A DNA stretch of 12,373 nucleotides from Thermoplasmata archaeon (GTDB lineage Archaea > Thermoplasmatota > Thermoplasmata > Lutacidiplasmatales > UBA184), in the NCBI GenBank assembly GCA_030043865.1, contig JASHWZ010000152.1, forward strand, positions 1 through 12,373, read 5' to 3'. The translations under genes were made by a program, and so were the position numbers. This document shows, one piece after another, positions 7,024 through 12,373 of the stretch (position 1 is its first letter; every line of letters starts with the position of its first letter). The notes under the pieces are model-generated. The model worked only from the letters and a program-made list of their open reading frames with translations. It ran no database searches and was not told the DNA's origin.

Positions 7024-7575
7024 GTGCCGAGTCGTGCGACCGGGATCTCGAGCCGGCGGGCCTACCGGCTCGGGCGGTTCGAGGTCCGGGAGGTCCGATG
7101 GCAGCGGCCCGGGGAGCGGCCCCTTCACTTTCCGCTCGTCCGCTCTCCGTCGTTCGCCTGCGTGGTCCCGCTCACGGACGACCGGCGCGTCGTGCTCGTT
7201 GAGAACCGCCACCCGGTCCCGGGCCTGCATCTCCTCGAGCTTCCCGGAGGACGCATCGAACCCGGGGAGAGCCCCCGCGCCGCCGCCCGCCGCGAGCTCG
7301 AGGAGGAGACGGGGTGGCGCGCGCGCAAGCTCGAGCGGCTCGGTCGGTACCACCCGACCCCGCACTGGGGCACCTACGAGGGCCACTTCTTCCTCGGCGA
7401 AGCGCTCGTGCCCGGCGTCCTCCATCCCGATCCGGGAGAGTCGATGCATCCCCGACTGATGGCGCTGCCCGAGGTCTACCGGCGGCTCCACCGCGGACGC
7501 CTTCCCGGCGGGAGCACCATGGTCGGGCTGTTCCTCGCCGAGCCGGTGCTGCGCAAGCGCGGCTGGCTCTCGTAG
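7024..7575 (+). CDS. Nudix hydrolase, ADP-ribose pyrophosphatase-like
   Basis: 183-aa Nudix protein. Such enzymes hydrolyse nucleoside diphosphates linked to another group. The full Nudix box GX5EX7REUXEEXGU spans residues 76-98: Gly76, Glu82, REL at 90-92, EE at 94-95, Gly97 and Trp98. The Mg2+-binding glutamates are intact. The preceding LLELPGG and a Pro at 113, 16 residues after the last Gly of the box, fit the ADP-ribose/sugar-nucleotide pyrophosphatase group; the exact substrate cannot be read. I chose GTG 7024 (MPSRATGISSRRAYRLGRF) because the A/T-rich patch lies 26 nt before it. GTG 6991 and ATG 6811 are in frame, but the added sequence is Arg/Gly-rich and promoter-like. The gene converges on VKOR with a 49-bp gap that has no T-tract. 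Confidence 0.85.
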   Translation: MPSRATGISSRRAYRLGRFEVREVRWQRPGERPLHFPLVRSPSFACVVPLTDDRRVVLVENRHPVPGLHLLELPGGRIEPGESPRAAARRELEEETGWRARKLERLGRYHPTPHWGTYEGHFFLGEALVPGVLHPDPGESMHPRLMALPEVYRRLHRGRLPGGSTMVGLFLAEPVLRKRGWLS

Positions 7576-7624
7576 CGACGCGCGCGATACCCTTGGAGAC
7601 CGCCCGACGCGAGCGATCGCAACG

Positions 7625-8113
7625 CTAGGCCACCGGGCCGGGTTCGGGCGTCCCTTCGGTCGAGCCCTGCTCCCGCGCGCGATGCGCGTTCCGGCGGACG
7701 AGCGCGATCGCCCCGACCCAGGCAACGCCGCCCATCACGTAGGCGGTGGCGCAGACCGGGCAGATCGCGTGGATGAGGGCGAGCTCGACGTACAGCAGGG
7801 TGAGCGCGACCGCCACGCCGGCGGTCGTCACGGCGAGGAGCGCGTACGCCCACCGGGGGTCCCGGCGGTTCCGCTCCGCGAGGGACGCGACGACGAGGAT
7901 CAGGAGGAACCCCCCGATCCCCCACGCGTAGTCGGGGATGCCGAGCAGCGTCGTGAGCCCGCTCGACAGCACGGCCCCGCACGAGACGTAGGAGTTCACC
8001 GAGCAGAGGCCCGAGAGCGACGAGTCGTACGCTTCCGCGGTGGCGAACAGCGAGAGGATGAATCCCAAGCCGCCGGCGAGATAGATGACGCTCCGGATCG
8101 AGCGGGTCCGCAT
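7625..8113 (-). CDS. VKOR-family membrane thiol oxidoreductase
   Basis: 162-aa vitamin K epoxide reductase-like protein with four predicted helices (about 7-25, 62-80, 88-110 and 119-140). It carries the family's cysteine set: Cys37 and Cys45 in the extracytoplasmic loop (LCSVNSYVSCGAV), a following Ser50/51, and the active-site CPVC at 118-121. The ERNRRDPR segment (80-87) and the Arg-rich C-tail should face the cytoplasm. That places all four cysteines at the outer face. Such proteins pass electrons from a periplasmic or outer-surface thioredoxin-like partner to membrane quinone. The ATG at 8111-8113 lies 7 nt after the stop of the DUF929 gene, so the two are co-transcribed and probably form one redox relay. 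Confidence 0.9.
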   Translation of the reverse strand: MRTRSIRSVIYLAGGLGFILSLFATAEAYDSSLSGLCSVNSYVSCGAVLSSGLTTLLGIPDYAWGIGGFLLILVVASLAERNRRDPRWAYALLAVTTAGVAVALTLLYVELALIHAICPVCATAYVMGGVAWVGAIALVRRNAHRAREQGSTEGTPEPGPVA

Positions 8114-8120
8114 GGGGCCG

Positions 8121-9311
8121 TCAGAACTGTGCGACGTAGCCGGTGACCGCGCTCTTCGTGGCGGCCGACCAGCCGTACTCCGTCGCGAGGTAACTGACCT
8201 GCTCCCCGGTCGCCTTGGTGATGAACGCCATGATCCACCAGGCTTGGTCTTGCAGGACGGACCACGCGGAGCCGTTCTCGGACTGCACCTGGCTCAGCAC
8301 GGTCTGAGCGCCCCCCGAAGTGCCCGAGCTCGCGTAGTTCCAGCTCTCGAGGTTCGCCGGGTCGATGATCGGGGTGCCCGCGTGGATGTACTGACCGTTC
8401 ACGACGAGGAACGGGATCGCGCCACCGGAGTAGGCCCCGACGTACCCCGCCTCGTAGCAGTTGCCGGTCGAGGGGAACGTGCCGTCCACGCCCGAGGTGT
8501 CCTCGTTCGCGACGAAGACGATGGTCGAGCTGGAGTAGCCGAGCTTCGCGAGGATGATCTCGGGCGTTCCGGCGTACACGTCGGAGAGACTTGAATAACC
8601 TAACGAACTCCCGGCTCCCGTCACGGTGCCGAAACCGGCGAGCGCCTTGTAGATCGTCCAGCTGCCGGCCGAGCAGTACGGGCACCAGCTCGCCCCGTAG
8701 AAGTAGACGACCGGCTTCCCGTCGACCTGCCACGGCGAGACGCTCGCCTTGGACCACCCCGGTCCCGGCAGCCCCGACAGGGTCGAGGAGGGCGGCAGGT
8801 ACGGGCAGCCGTACGCGAGGTACCCGGTCAGGCCGACCAGGCCCGAGATCAGGAGGCCGATGACGACCCCGTACACGACGGTCGTCCGGAAGGCCGGGGT
8901 CCAGCGGGCGCCCGAGGACCGCAGGAGCCCGAACGCGAGGATGAAGGCGGCGACCGCGAAGGCGATCGCGAGCCACGGCGACCAGGAGATGAGGATCCCG
9001 ACCGGCGAGGGCGCGAGGTACGCGAGGAGCGCCCACAGCCCGAAGGCCGGCGTGAGCAGGTAGCCGATCCGCGGCAGCGTCCAGACGCGCTCGGTCACCG
9101 TCGCGTCGACCTTCTTCGGCGACCGGCCGCTCGGGGCATCGCCCTTCCCCCGTTCGGCGCGCGAGCGCTGGCGGTGGTAGAGGCCCCGCAGCGCCCGACC
9201 GGCGTCGTGCACGGAGGCGTCGGGATGGAAGCCGACCTTCGGGTCCTCGGCGATCCGGTCCCAGTCCCAGCCCCGGTCCCGGAGCTGTTCGACGCGGTCC
9301 CAGTCCACCAT
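8121..9311 (-). CDS. DUF929-type membrane-anchored thioredoxin-fold protein, with extra N-terminal cytosolic domain
   Basis: 396-aa protein. Residues 1-75 are soluble and basic, with VDWDRVEQLRDRGWDWDRIA resembling a short helix-turn-helix. Three membrane spans follow (about 82-100, 106-130, 143-168); the basic loop RSSGARWTPAFR between spans 2 and 3 puts the N-terminus inside and the large C-terminal domain outside. That domain has GASWCPYCSAG (Cys210 and Cys213) and the thioredoxin cis-proline at Pro300 (AIPFLVVNG), as in DUF929 proteins; Cys169 and Cys285 are additional. Inferred role: dithiol oxidant or isomerase for secreted proteins, reoxidised by the VKOR encoded 7 nt downstream. The ATG at 9311 has an A/T-rich box about 26 nt upstream, suggesting a leaderless transcript. 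Confidence 0.85.
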   Translation of the reverse strand: MVDWDRVEQLRDRGWDWDRIAEDPKVGFHPDASVHDAGRALRGLYHRQRSRAERGKGDAPSGRSPKKVDATVTERVWTLPRIGYLLTPAFGLWALLAYLAPSPVGILISWSPWLAIAFAVAAFILAFGLLRSSGARWTPAFRTTVVYGVVIGLLISGLVGLTGYLAYGCPYLPPSSTLSGLPGPGWSKASVSPWQVDGKPVVYFYGASWCPYCSAGSWTIYKALAGFGTVTGAGSSLGYSSLSDVYAGTPEIILAKLGYSSSTIVFVANEDTSGVDGTFPSTGNCYEAGYVGAYSGGAIPFLVVNGQYIHAGTPIIDPANLESWNYASSGTSGGAQTVLSQVQSENGSAWSVLQDQAWWIMAFITKATGEQVSYLATEYGWSAATKSAVTGYVAQF

Positions 9312-9332
9312 CGCCCGTCCCAGCCCCGCTGC

Positions 9333-9342
9333 CCCTATTGGT
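9333..9342 (-). promoter_or_regulatory. TATA-like box for the DUF929-VKOR operon
   Basis: The - strand reads CCAATAGGGG, centred about 26 nt before the ATG at 9311. It resembles the AAATAGG boxes seen before two other genes in this window, and its spacing implies a leaderless transcript. A second A/T patch (TAAAG on the - strand, about 9343-9347) is a less well-spaced alternative. Confidence 0.45.
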
Positions 9343-9381
9343 CTTTACCCTCGACCGGGCCGAGGGCGGCGACCCCCTCTC

Positions 9382-9390
9382 GTTTTTTAC
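9382..9390 (+). promoter_or_regulatory. TATA-like box for RNase Z and hutI
   Basis: GTTTTTTAC is the strongest A/T patch in the 103-bp divergent region. Its centre is about 29 nt before the RNase Z ATG at 9415, which predicts a start site at or within a few bases of the ATG. No Shine-Dalgarno is visible between them, in keeping with a leaderless message. Confidence 0.5.
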
Positions 9391-9414
9391 CCGGACCGGG
9401 GGTGGCCCCCCGCG

Positions 9415-10317
9415 ATGCGGGTCACCTTCCTCGGCACCGCCGGCTCCTGGCCCACGAAAGAGCGCTCGGCGAGCGCGATCGCCCTCGACCTCGAGCGCGA
9501 GCTCGTCCTGCTCGACTGCGGCGAGGGCACCCAGCGGCAGTTCTTCCAGTCGTCCGCCTCGTTCATGCGCGTGCGGCGCGTTTTCCTCACGCACTTCCAC
9601 GGCGACCACTTCCTCGGGCTCCCGGGGCTCATCCAGAGCATGTGCCTCAACCACCGGACCGAGCCGCTCGACGTCTACGGCCCGCCGGACGCGAAGGAGA
9701 TGGTCGGGCGCGCGCTCGCGATGGGCTACTTCACGCTCCGCTTCCCGGTCGAGGTGCACGCGCTGAACCCCGGAGAGTCGGTGGAGCTCGACGGCTACAC
9801 GGTCCGCACCTCCCGCGCGGAGCACCCGGTCCCCTCGATGGCGTACCGGATCGACGAGGCGGCGAAGCGCGGCCGGTTCGACGCTGACCGTGCCCGCGCG
9901 CTGGGGATCCACGGACCGGACTTCCGCCGGCTCGAGGCGGGCGAATCCGTGCACGTCGGCACGACCGTGGTCCACCCGGCGGACGTCATGGGCGACCCGC
10001 GCCCCGGACGCTCGATCGTCTACTCCGGGGACACGGGCCCGTCCGACGACGTCCGCCGCCTCGCGCACCGCGCCACCGTGCTGATCCACGAGGCGACCGT
10101 CGGGCAGGAGATCGAGGCGGAGGCGAACGCGTGGGGCCACTCCTCCGCGCGCCAGGCGGCCGAGCTCGCGCACCGGGCGGAAGCCTCCGCGCTTTTCCTG
10201 ACTCACTTCTCCTCCCGGTACAAGGAGCTCGAGCCGCTGGAGAGCGAGGCCCGGGTCGTCTTCCCGGGCACGCGCGCGGCGCGGGACCTCCTGGACGAGC
10301 TGATCCACCAGCCATGA
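9415..10317 (+). CDS. rnz: Ribonuclease Z (tRNA 3'-end endonuclease)
   Basis: 300-aa short-form RNase Z, which cuts pre-tRNA after the discriminator base. The metallo-beta-lactamase zinc motif HFHGDH is at 60-65. The other expected ligands are His137 (AEHPV), Asp206 (YSGDTG) and His264 (LTHFSSRY), the same series as in Bacillus RNase Z. An arm-like insertion at about 150-178 (KRGRFDADRARALGI, then GPDFRRLEAG) corresponds to the exosite that grips the tRNA elbow in this family. The N-terminus MRVTFLGTAGSWPTKERSAS is canonical, which supports ATG 9415. Its TGA stop overlaps the ATG of hutI (ATGA). Confidence 0.93.
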   Translation: MRVTFLGTAGSWPTKERSASAIALDLERELVLLDCGEGTQRQFFQSSASFMRVRRVFLTHFHGDHFLGLPGLIQSMCLNHRTEPLDVYGPPDAKEMVGRALAMGYFTLRFPVEVHALNPGESVELDGYTVRTSRAEHPVPSMAYRIDEAAKRGRFDADRARALGIHGPDFRRLEAGESVHVGTTVVHPADVMGDPRPGRSIVYSGDTGPSDDVRRLAHRATVLIHEATVGQEIEAEANAWGHSSARQAAELAHRAEASALFLTHFSSRYKELEPLESEARVVFPGTRAARDLLDELIHQP

Positions 10318-11567
10318 TCACCGCCGACCTCCTCGTGACCGACGTCCGAGAGGTCGCTACCCTCGCGCGGGGGGCGGTGCCGAGGACCGGGGCGGCGATG
10401 CGGGAGCTCGGCCTCGTCCACGACGCGGCGCTCGCGGCGAGCGGAGGCCGGGTCGTCTGGGTCGGCCCCGAGCGCCACCGGGCCCGTTCGGTCCGGCTGC
10501 GCCCGGGGGCGCGCACCGTCTCGGCCGAGGGCGGCGTGGTCGTTCCGGGGTTCGTCGACGCCCACACGCACGCCGTCTTCGCCGGGGACCGGGCGTTCGA
10601 GCTGCCGCTCAAGGTCGCCGGCGCGAGCTATGCCGAGATCGCGCGCCGAGGGGGCGGCCTCTACGCGACGGTCCGGGCGACCCGCGCGGCGAGCCGCGCG
10701 CGCCTCCTCCGGGAGTCGCTCTTCCGAGTGCGCGAGATGGCCGCCCACGGCGCGACCTCGATCGAGGTGAAGTCCGGGTACGCGCTCGACGTGCCCGGCG
10801 AGCTGCGGCTCCTTCGCCTCGTGCCTCGGCTCGCCGAGCGGGCGGGGGTGACGATCGTGCCGACGTTCCTCGGAGCGCACGCCGTTCCGCTCGAGGACCG
10901 CGGTCGCGCGGACGCCTACGTCGACCGCCTCGTCCGCCACGCCCTCCCCGCGGTCGCGCGCGAACGGCTCGCGCGGTTCTGCGACGTCTTCTGCGAACCC
11001 GGGTTCTTCTCGGTGCGGCAGTCCGAGCGCCTCCTCCGCGCCGCGCTCGCGCTCGGCCTCGGCGTGAAGGTGCACGCCGAGGAGTTCCAGCTCTCGGGCG
11101 GGGCCCGCCTCGCCGCGCGCCTCGGTGCCACCTCCGCCGACCACCTGCTCCGGGCGACCGTCGACGACCGGCGCCGCCTCGCCGCCGCCGGCGTCACGGC
11201 CGTGATGCTGCCCGCGACCGCGTTCGCCGCCACCGCCGCCCGCCGGAGCCCGTGCCGGGAGTTCGTCGACGCGGGCGTGCCGGTCGCCCTCGGCACGGAC
11301 TGCTCGCCGAACAGCTGGGTGACGTCGATGCCGCTCGTGCTCGCGCTCGCTGTGCACGGCGGGCGGCTCACGCCGGCGGAGGCCCTGACGGCGGCGACCG
11401 TGAACGCCGCGCACGCCTCGGGCCTCGCCGAGGCGGGCCGGCTCGTCCCGGGAGGGCCGGCGGATTTCGCGGTCTTCGCGCTCGACGCGACGGAGCAGCT
11501 CGGGTACCGGTTCGACGCGGTTCCGGTCGCGGTTTATCGTCAGGGAAAACGCGTTTCTCCCTCGTAA
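10314..11567 (+). CDS. hutI: Imidazolonepropionase (histidine degradation)
   Basis: 417-aa amidohydrolase that opens 4-imidazolone-5-propionate to N-formimino-glutamate, the third step of histidine breakdown. The metal ligands are all present: His84 and His86 (VDAHTHAVFAGDR), His254 (HAEEFQLSGG) and Asp329 (LGTDCSPNSW). Residues that hold substrate in the Bacillus enzyme also align by constant offset: Arg93, Tyr156 (KSGYALD), His189 (FLGAHA), Glu257 and His277 (SADHL). It is therefore very likely active HutI rather than a distant amidohydrolase. ATG 10314 overlaps the rnz stop, implying translational coupling. No hutH, hutU or hutG lies in the window; the rest of the pathway would have to be elsewhere. 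Confidence 0.92.
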   Translation: MITADLLVTDVREVATLARGAVPRTGAAMRELGLVHDAALAASGGRVVWVGPERHRARSVRLRPGARTVSAEGGVVVPGFVDAHTHAVFAGDRAFELPLKVAGASYAEIARRGGGLYATVRATRAASRARLLRESLFRVREMAAHGATSIEVKSGYALDVPGELRLLRLVPRLAERAGVTIVPTFLGAHAVPLEDRGRADAYVDRLVRHALPAVARERLARFCDVFCEPGFFSVRQSERLLRAALALGLGVKVHAEEFQLSGGARLAARLGATSADHLLRATVDDRRRLAAAGVTAVMLPATAFAATAARRSPCREFVDAGVPVALGTDCSPNSWVTSMPLVLALAVHGGRLTPAEALTAATVNAAHASGLAEAGRLVPGGPADFAVFALDATEQLGYRFDAVPVAVYRQGKRVSPS

Positions 11568-11580
11568 CTCCGTCAGTACA

Positions 11581-11590
11581 TCTAAATAGG
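11581..11590 (+). promoter_or_regulatory. TATA box for the small basic protein
   Basis: TCTAAATAGG lies just after the hutI stop, centred about 37 nt before the ATG at 11624. A start 25-28 nt downstream gives a leader of about 10-13 nt that would just include the Shine-Dalgarno GAGGT at 11613-11617. It shares AAATAGG with the box at 11936-11942. Confidence 0.6.
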
Positions 11591-11612
11591 ACCCCTTCTT
11601 TTCTCGCCGACA

Positions 11613-11617
11613 GAGGT
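11613..11617 (+). promoter_or_regulatory. Shine-Dalgarno of the small basic protein
   Basis: GAGGT is placed 6 nt before ATG 11624. It is one of the clearest ribosome sites in a window where many genes seem leaderless, and it settles the start. Confidence 0.6.
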
Positions 11618-11623
11618 CGCCAA

Positions 11624-11839
11624 ATGGCCGAAAAAGTGGGCAAGGAACAGATCAAGCGCGAGAAGGGCTACCTGTACTACCTCGGCAAGGACGGGTATCT
11701 CTGGAAGACGCCGACCAAGCTGAACAAGTCGGGCCGAAAGTCCCGGGTCGGCACGGAGAAGATCACGCGGCAGGACGGATACATGTACTTCCTCGACAAG
11801 AAGGGGTTCGTCAGCCGCGCGAAGATGAAGAACGCCTGA
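11624..11839 (+). CDS. Small, highly basic, internally duplicated protein (function unknown; possible nucleic-acid binder)
   Basis: 71-aa protein with about 19 Lys/Arg residues and many Tyr. Two halves resemble one another: residues 14-32 (KGYLYYLGKDGYLWKTP...) and 51-69 (DGYMYFLDKKGFVSRAK...), sharing G-Y-x-Y-x-L-x-K-x-G and a final Lys. The linker TKLNKSGRKSRVGTEKI is strongly basic. Proteins with one or two such GYxYxLDKxG units occur in archaea and some bacteria as small uncharacterised proteins (from memory, not searched). No enzyme motif, membrane span or Cys is present. It is monocistronic, with its own TATA box, Shine-Dalgarno and terminator, and its codon use is less extreme in GC (AAG-rich) than its neighbours, all consistent with high expression. 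A chromatin- or RNA-associated role is inference only. Confidence 0.85.
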   Translation: MAEKVGKEQIKREKGYLYYLGKDGYLWKTPTKLNKSGRKSRVGTEKITRQDGYMYFLDKKGFVSRAKMKNA

Positions 11840-11855
11840 ACGGCGCACTCCTTCC

Positions 11856-11896
11856 GGGGACCTTCCTTCGGGGAGGTTCCCTCCCTACCTTTTTTT
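11856..11896 (+). terminator. Hairpin plus T7 terminator after the small basic protein
   Basis: An 11-bp stem pairs GGGGACCTTCC (11856-11866) with GGGAGGTTCCC (11871-11881), with two G-T wobbles, closing on a TTCG loop in the very stable C(UUCG)G context. Eight bases later comes TTTTTTT at 11890-11896. It begins 16 nt after the stop codon. Archaeal termination relies mainly on the U-tract, so a bacterial-style hairpin here is notable; the stem might also protect the 3' end. Confidence 0.75.
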
Positions 11897-11929
11897 CTAC
11901 TCGCCGCCGCGCTCTGCGTGTCGGACCGC

Positions 11930-11947
11930 CTCCGCAAATAGGCGGAG
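11930..11947 (+). promoter_or_regulatory. TATA-like box enclosed by an inverted repeat, upstream of the zinc-ribbon gene
   Basis: CTCCGC (11930-11935) and GCGGAG (11942-11947) are perfect inverted repeats separated by AAATAG, the core of the putative TATA box. The box centre is about 28 nt before GTG 11967, predicting a leaderless transcript. A protein binding the repeat would block TBP, so it could be an operator; chance is possible with 6-bp arms. Confidence 0.45.
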
Positions 11948-11966
11948 CGCGTCGCCGACGACCGCC

Positions 11967-12149
11967 GTGACCTGTCGCAACGACCCGGACGACCCGCGGA
12001 AGTGCGAGCGGTGCGGCGCGTTCCTCTGGGTCGCCGAGGAAGGGCTCTACTGCGGGGAGTGCGGCGTGCTGATGCCGTGCACCAGGCGCGTCCGCCCGCC
12101 ACCGACGGCCCCCGAAGTTCGGCGGGCGCCGAACGCCCGGCTCCGGTAA
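11967..12149 (+). CDS. Small zinc-ribbon protein
   Basis: 60-aa protein starting at GTG 11967 (MTCRNDPDDPRKCERCG). A four-cysteine zinc ribbon is formed by Cys13-x2-Cys16 and Cys29-x2-Cys32 (KCERCGAFLWVAEEGLYCGE then CG), with additional Cys3 and Cys38. After residue 40 the chain is Arg/Pro-rich and probably disordered. No catalytic domain is present. Ribbons of this type occur in small archaeal nucleic-acid or protein-binding factors, but no specific role can be read. The start is supported by a TATA-like box 28 nt upstream and by the absence of a Shine-Dalgarno (leaderless). It lies in its own transcription unit after the terminator. The open frame on the opposite strand is judged a shadow. 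Confidence 0.65.
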   Translation: MTCRNDPDDPRKCERCGAFLWVAEEGLYCGECGVLMPCTRRVRPPPTAPEVRRAPNARLR

Positions 12150-12152
12150 CCA

Positions 12153-12172
12153 CGGTCCGACGGCCCGGACCG
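12153..12172 (+). repeat. 7-bp inverted repeat just after the zinc-ribbon gene
   Basis: CGGTCCG (12153-12159) and CGGACCG (12166-12172) form a perfect 7-bp stem with a 6-nt loop, starting 3 nt after the zinc-ribbon stop. No T-run follows directly, so termination is only a possibility. Confidence 0.4.
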
Positions 12173-12284
12173 CGGTTCGACGCGCGCGGTCCGGAAACGA
12201 CGCGAAAAATCTTCCGGAGGAACGTCGATTAGGCTTCCAGCGACGCGTGTCGACGCGACGCGCGGGCAGTTGCGAGCGAGGCCA
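12173..12284. other. Non-coding stretch with a further inverted repeat
   Basis: I see no convincing gene here. TCCGGAA (12190-12196) and TTCCGGA (12212-12218) are perfect inverted repeats around an A-rich spacer, and a run of CGACGCG-like motifs follows at about 12240-12263. It is probably regulatory or spacer DNA. Confidence 0.4.
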
Positions 12285-12291
12285 CATATAC
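12284..12291 (+). promoter_or_regulatory. TATA box near the right edge
   Basis: ACATATAC is a good archaeal TATA core in otherwise GC-rich DNA. A start site would fall at about 12312-12316, at the GGAGGT at 12314-12319. It likely drives a gene that runs off the window. The core is nearly symmetrical, so direction is uncertain. Confidence 0.45.
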
Positions 12292-12328
12292 CACATCGCA
12301 CTGAGTGCCGTCCGGAGGTTTTCGACGG

Positions 12329-12373
12329 GTGTTCCGAGCGGCACCGACGGCGTTCCTGCGCCCTACCGGCCGG
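12329..12373 (+). CDS. Possible 5' end of a gene leaving the window (very tentative)
   Basis: GTG 12329 opens a frame of 15 codons (MFRAAPTAFLRPTGR) that is still open at the last base. GGAGGT at 12314-12319 lies 9 nt upstream, and the TATA box at 12284-12291 is at a suitable distance. The sequence is too short to recognise a family, and the downstream unit could equally start later or be an RNA gene. Confidence 0.2.
   Translation, partial: MFRAAPTAFLRPTGR

Noticed and set aside
7996..10308. 770-codon - strand frame across VKOR, DUF929 and RNase Z
   Set aside because: Crosses genes on both strands and has no recognisable motifs; a high-GC artefact.
12047..12301. 84-codon - strand frame starting MRCGICGLARNC, superficially metal-binding
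   Set aside because: Mostly antisense to the zinc-ribbon gene, the rest is Arg/Ser/Gly-rich shadow, and its start overlaps the TATA box at 12284-12291.
1..12373. tRNA, rRNA, CRISPR array or insertion sequence
   Set aside because: I found no cloverleaf, regularly spaced direct repeats, transposase or terminal inverted repeats in any intergenic gap; a tRNAscan/Infernal search would confirm.

Overview
The window is GC-rich (roughly 70 %) and clearly archaeal. It carries most of an A-type (A1AO) H+-translocating ATP synthase, an archaeal-type RNase Z, TATA-like boxes placed 26-35 nt before start codons, and several apparently leaderless genes. High GC, a DUF929 thioredoxin-fold membrane protein beside a VKOR-family protein, and a solitary imidazolonepropionase would fit a high-GC terrestrial Thermoplasmatota-type lineage. 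That placement is inference; no marker RNA is present to settle it.

Layout. (1) Bases 1-4909, + strand: 3' end of atpA, then atpB, atpD, an overlapping 41-aa single-membrane-span microprotein, a stalk subunit H/G-like coiled-coil protein, and atpI (membrane subunit a/I). (2) Bases 4916-6812, - strand: atpK (c-ring proteolipid), atpE and atpC, converging on atpI with only 6 bp between the two stop codons. The canonical archaeal order H-I-K-E-C-F-A-B-D has therefore been cut and rearranged into two convergent units, (F?)-A-B-D-x-H-I and K-E-C. Subunit F is not in the window and may lie upstream of atpA. (3) Base 7024 onward: a Nudix hydrolase of ADP-ribose pyrophosphatase type on the + strand. 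Convergent to it on the - strand is a two-gene operon, a membrane-anchored DUF929 thioredoxin-like protein followed by VKOR. Together these look like an extracytoplasmic disulfide-forming pair. (4) Bases 9415-11567: RNase Z and HutI, translationally coupled through an ATGA overlap. (5) 11624-11839: a 71-aa, very basic protein built of two similar halves, with its own promoter, Shine-Dalgarno and hairpin/T-tract terminator. (6) 11967-12149: a small four-cysteine zinc-ribbon protein, whose TATA-like box sits inside an inverted repeat. (7) 12150-12373: no confident gene; inverted repeats, a TATA box, and perhaps the start of a gene running off the right edge.

How the parts work together: A and B form the catalytic hexamer, D the central shaft, E and H the peripheral stalks, C joins the shaft to the c-ring, and I and K form the ion channel and rotor. 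The membrane microprotein encoded between D and H is a candidate accessory or assembly factor. The most interesting items are the split convergent operon with a palindrome spanning both stop codons, the microprotein, the atypical residues around the c-ring glutamate, the DUF929-VKOR pair with its extra cytosolic domain, and the small duplicated basic protein.
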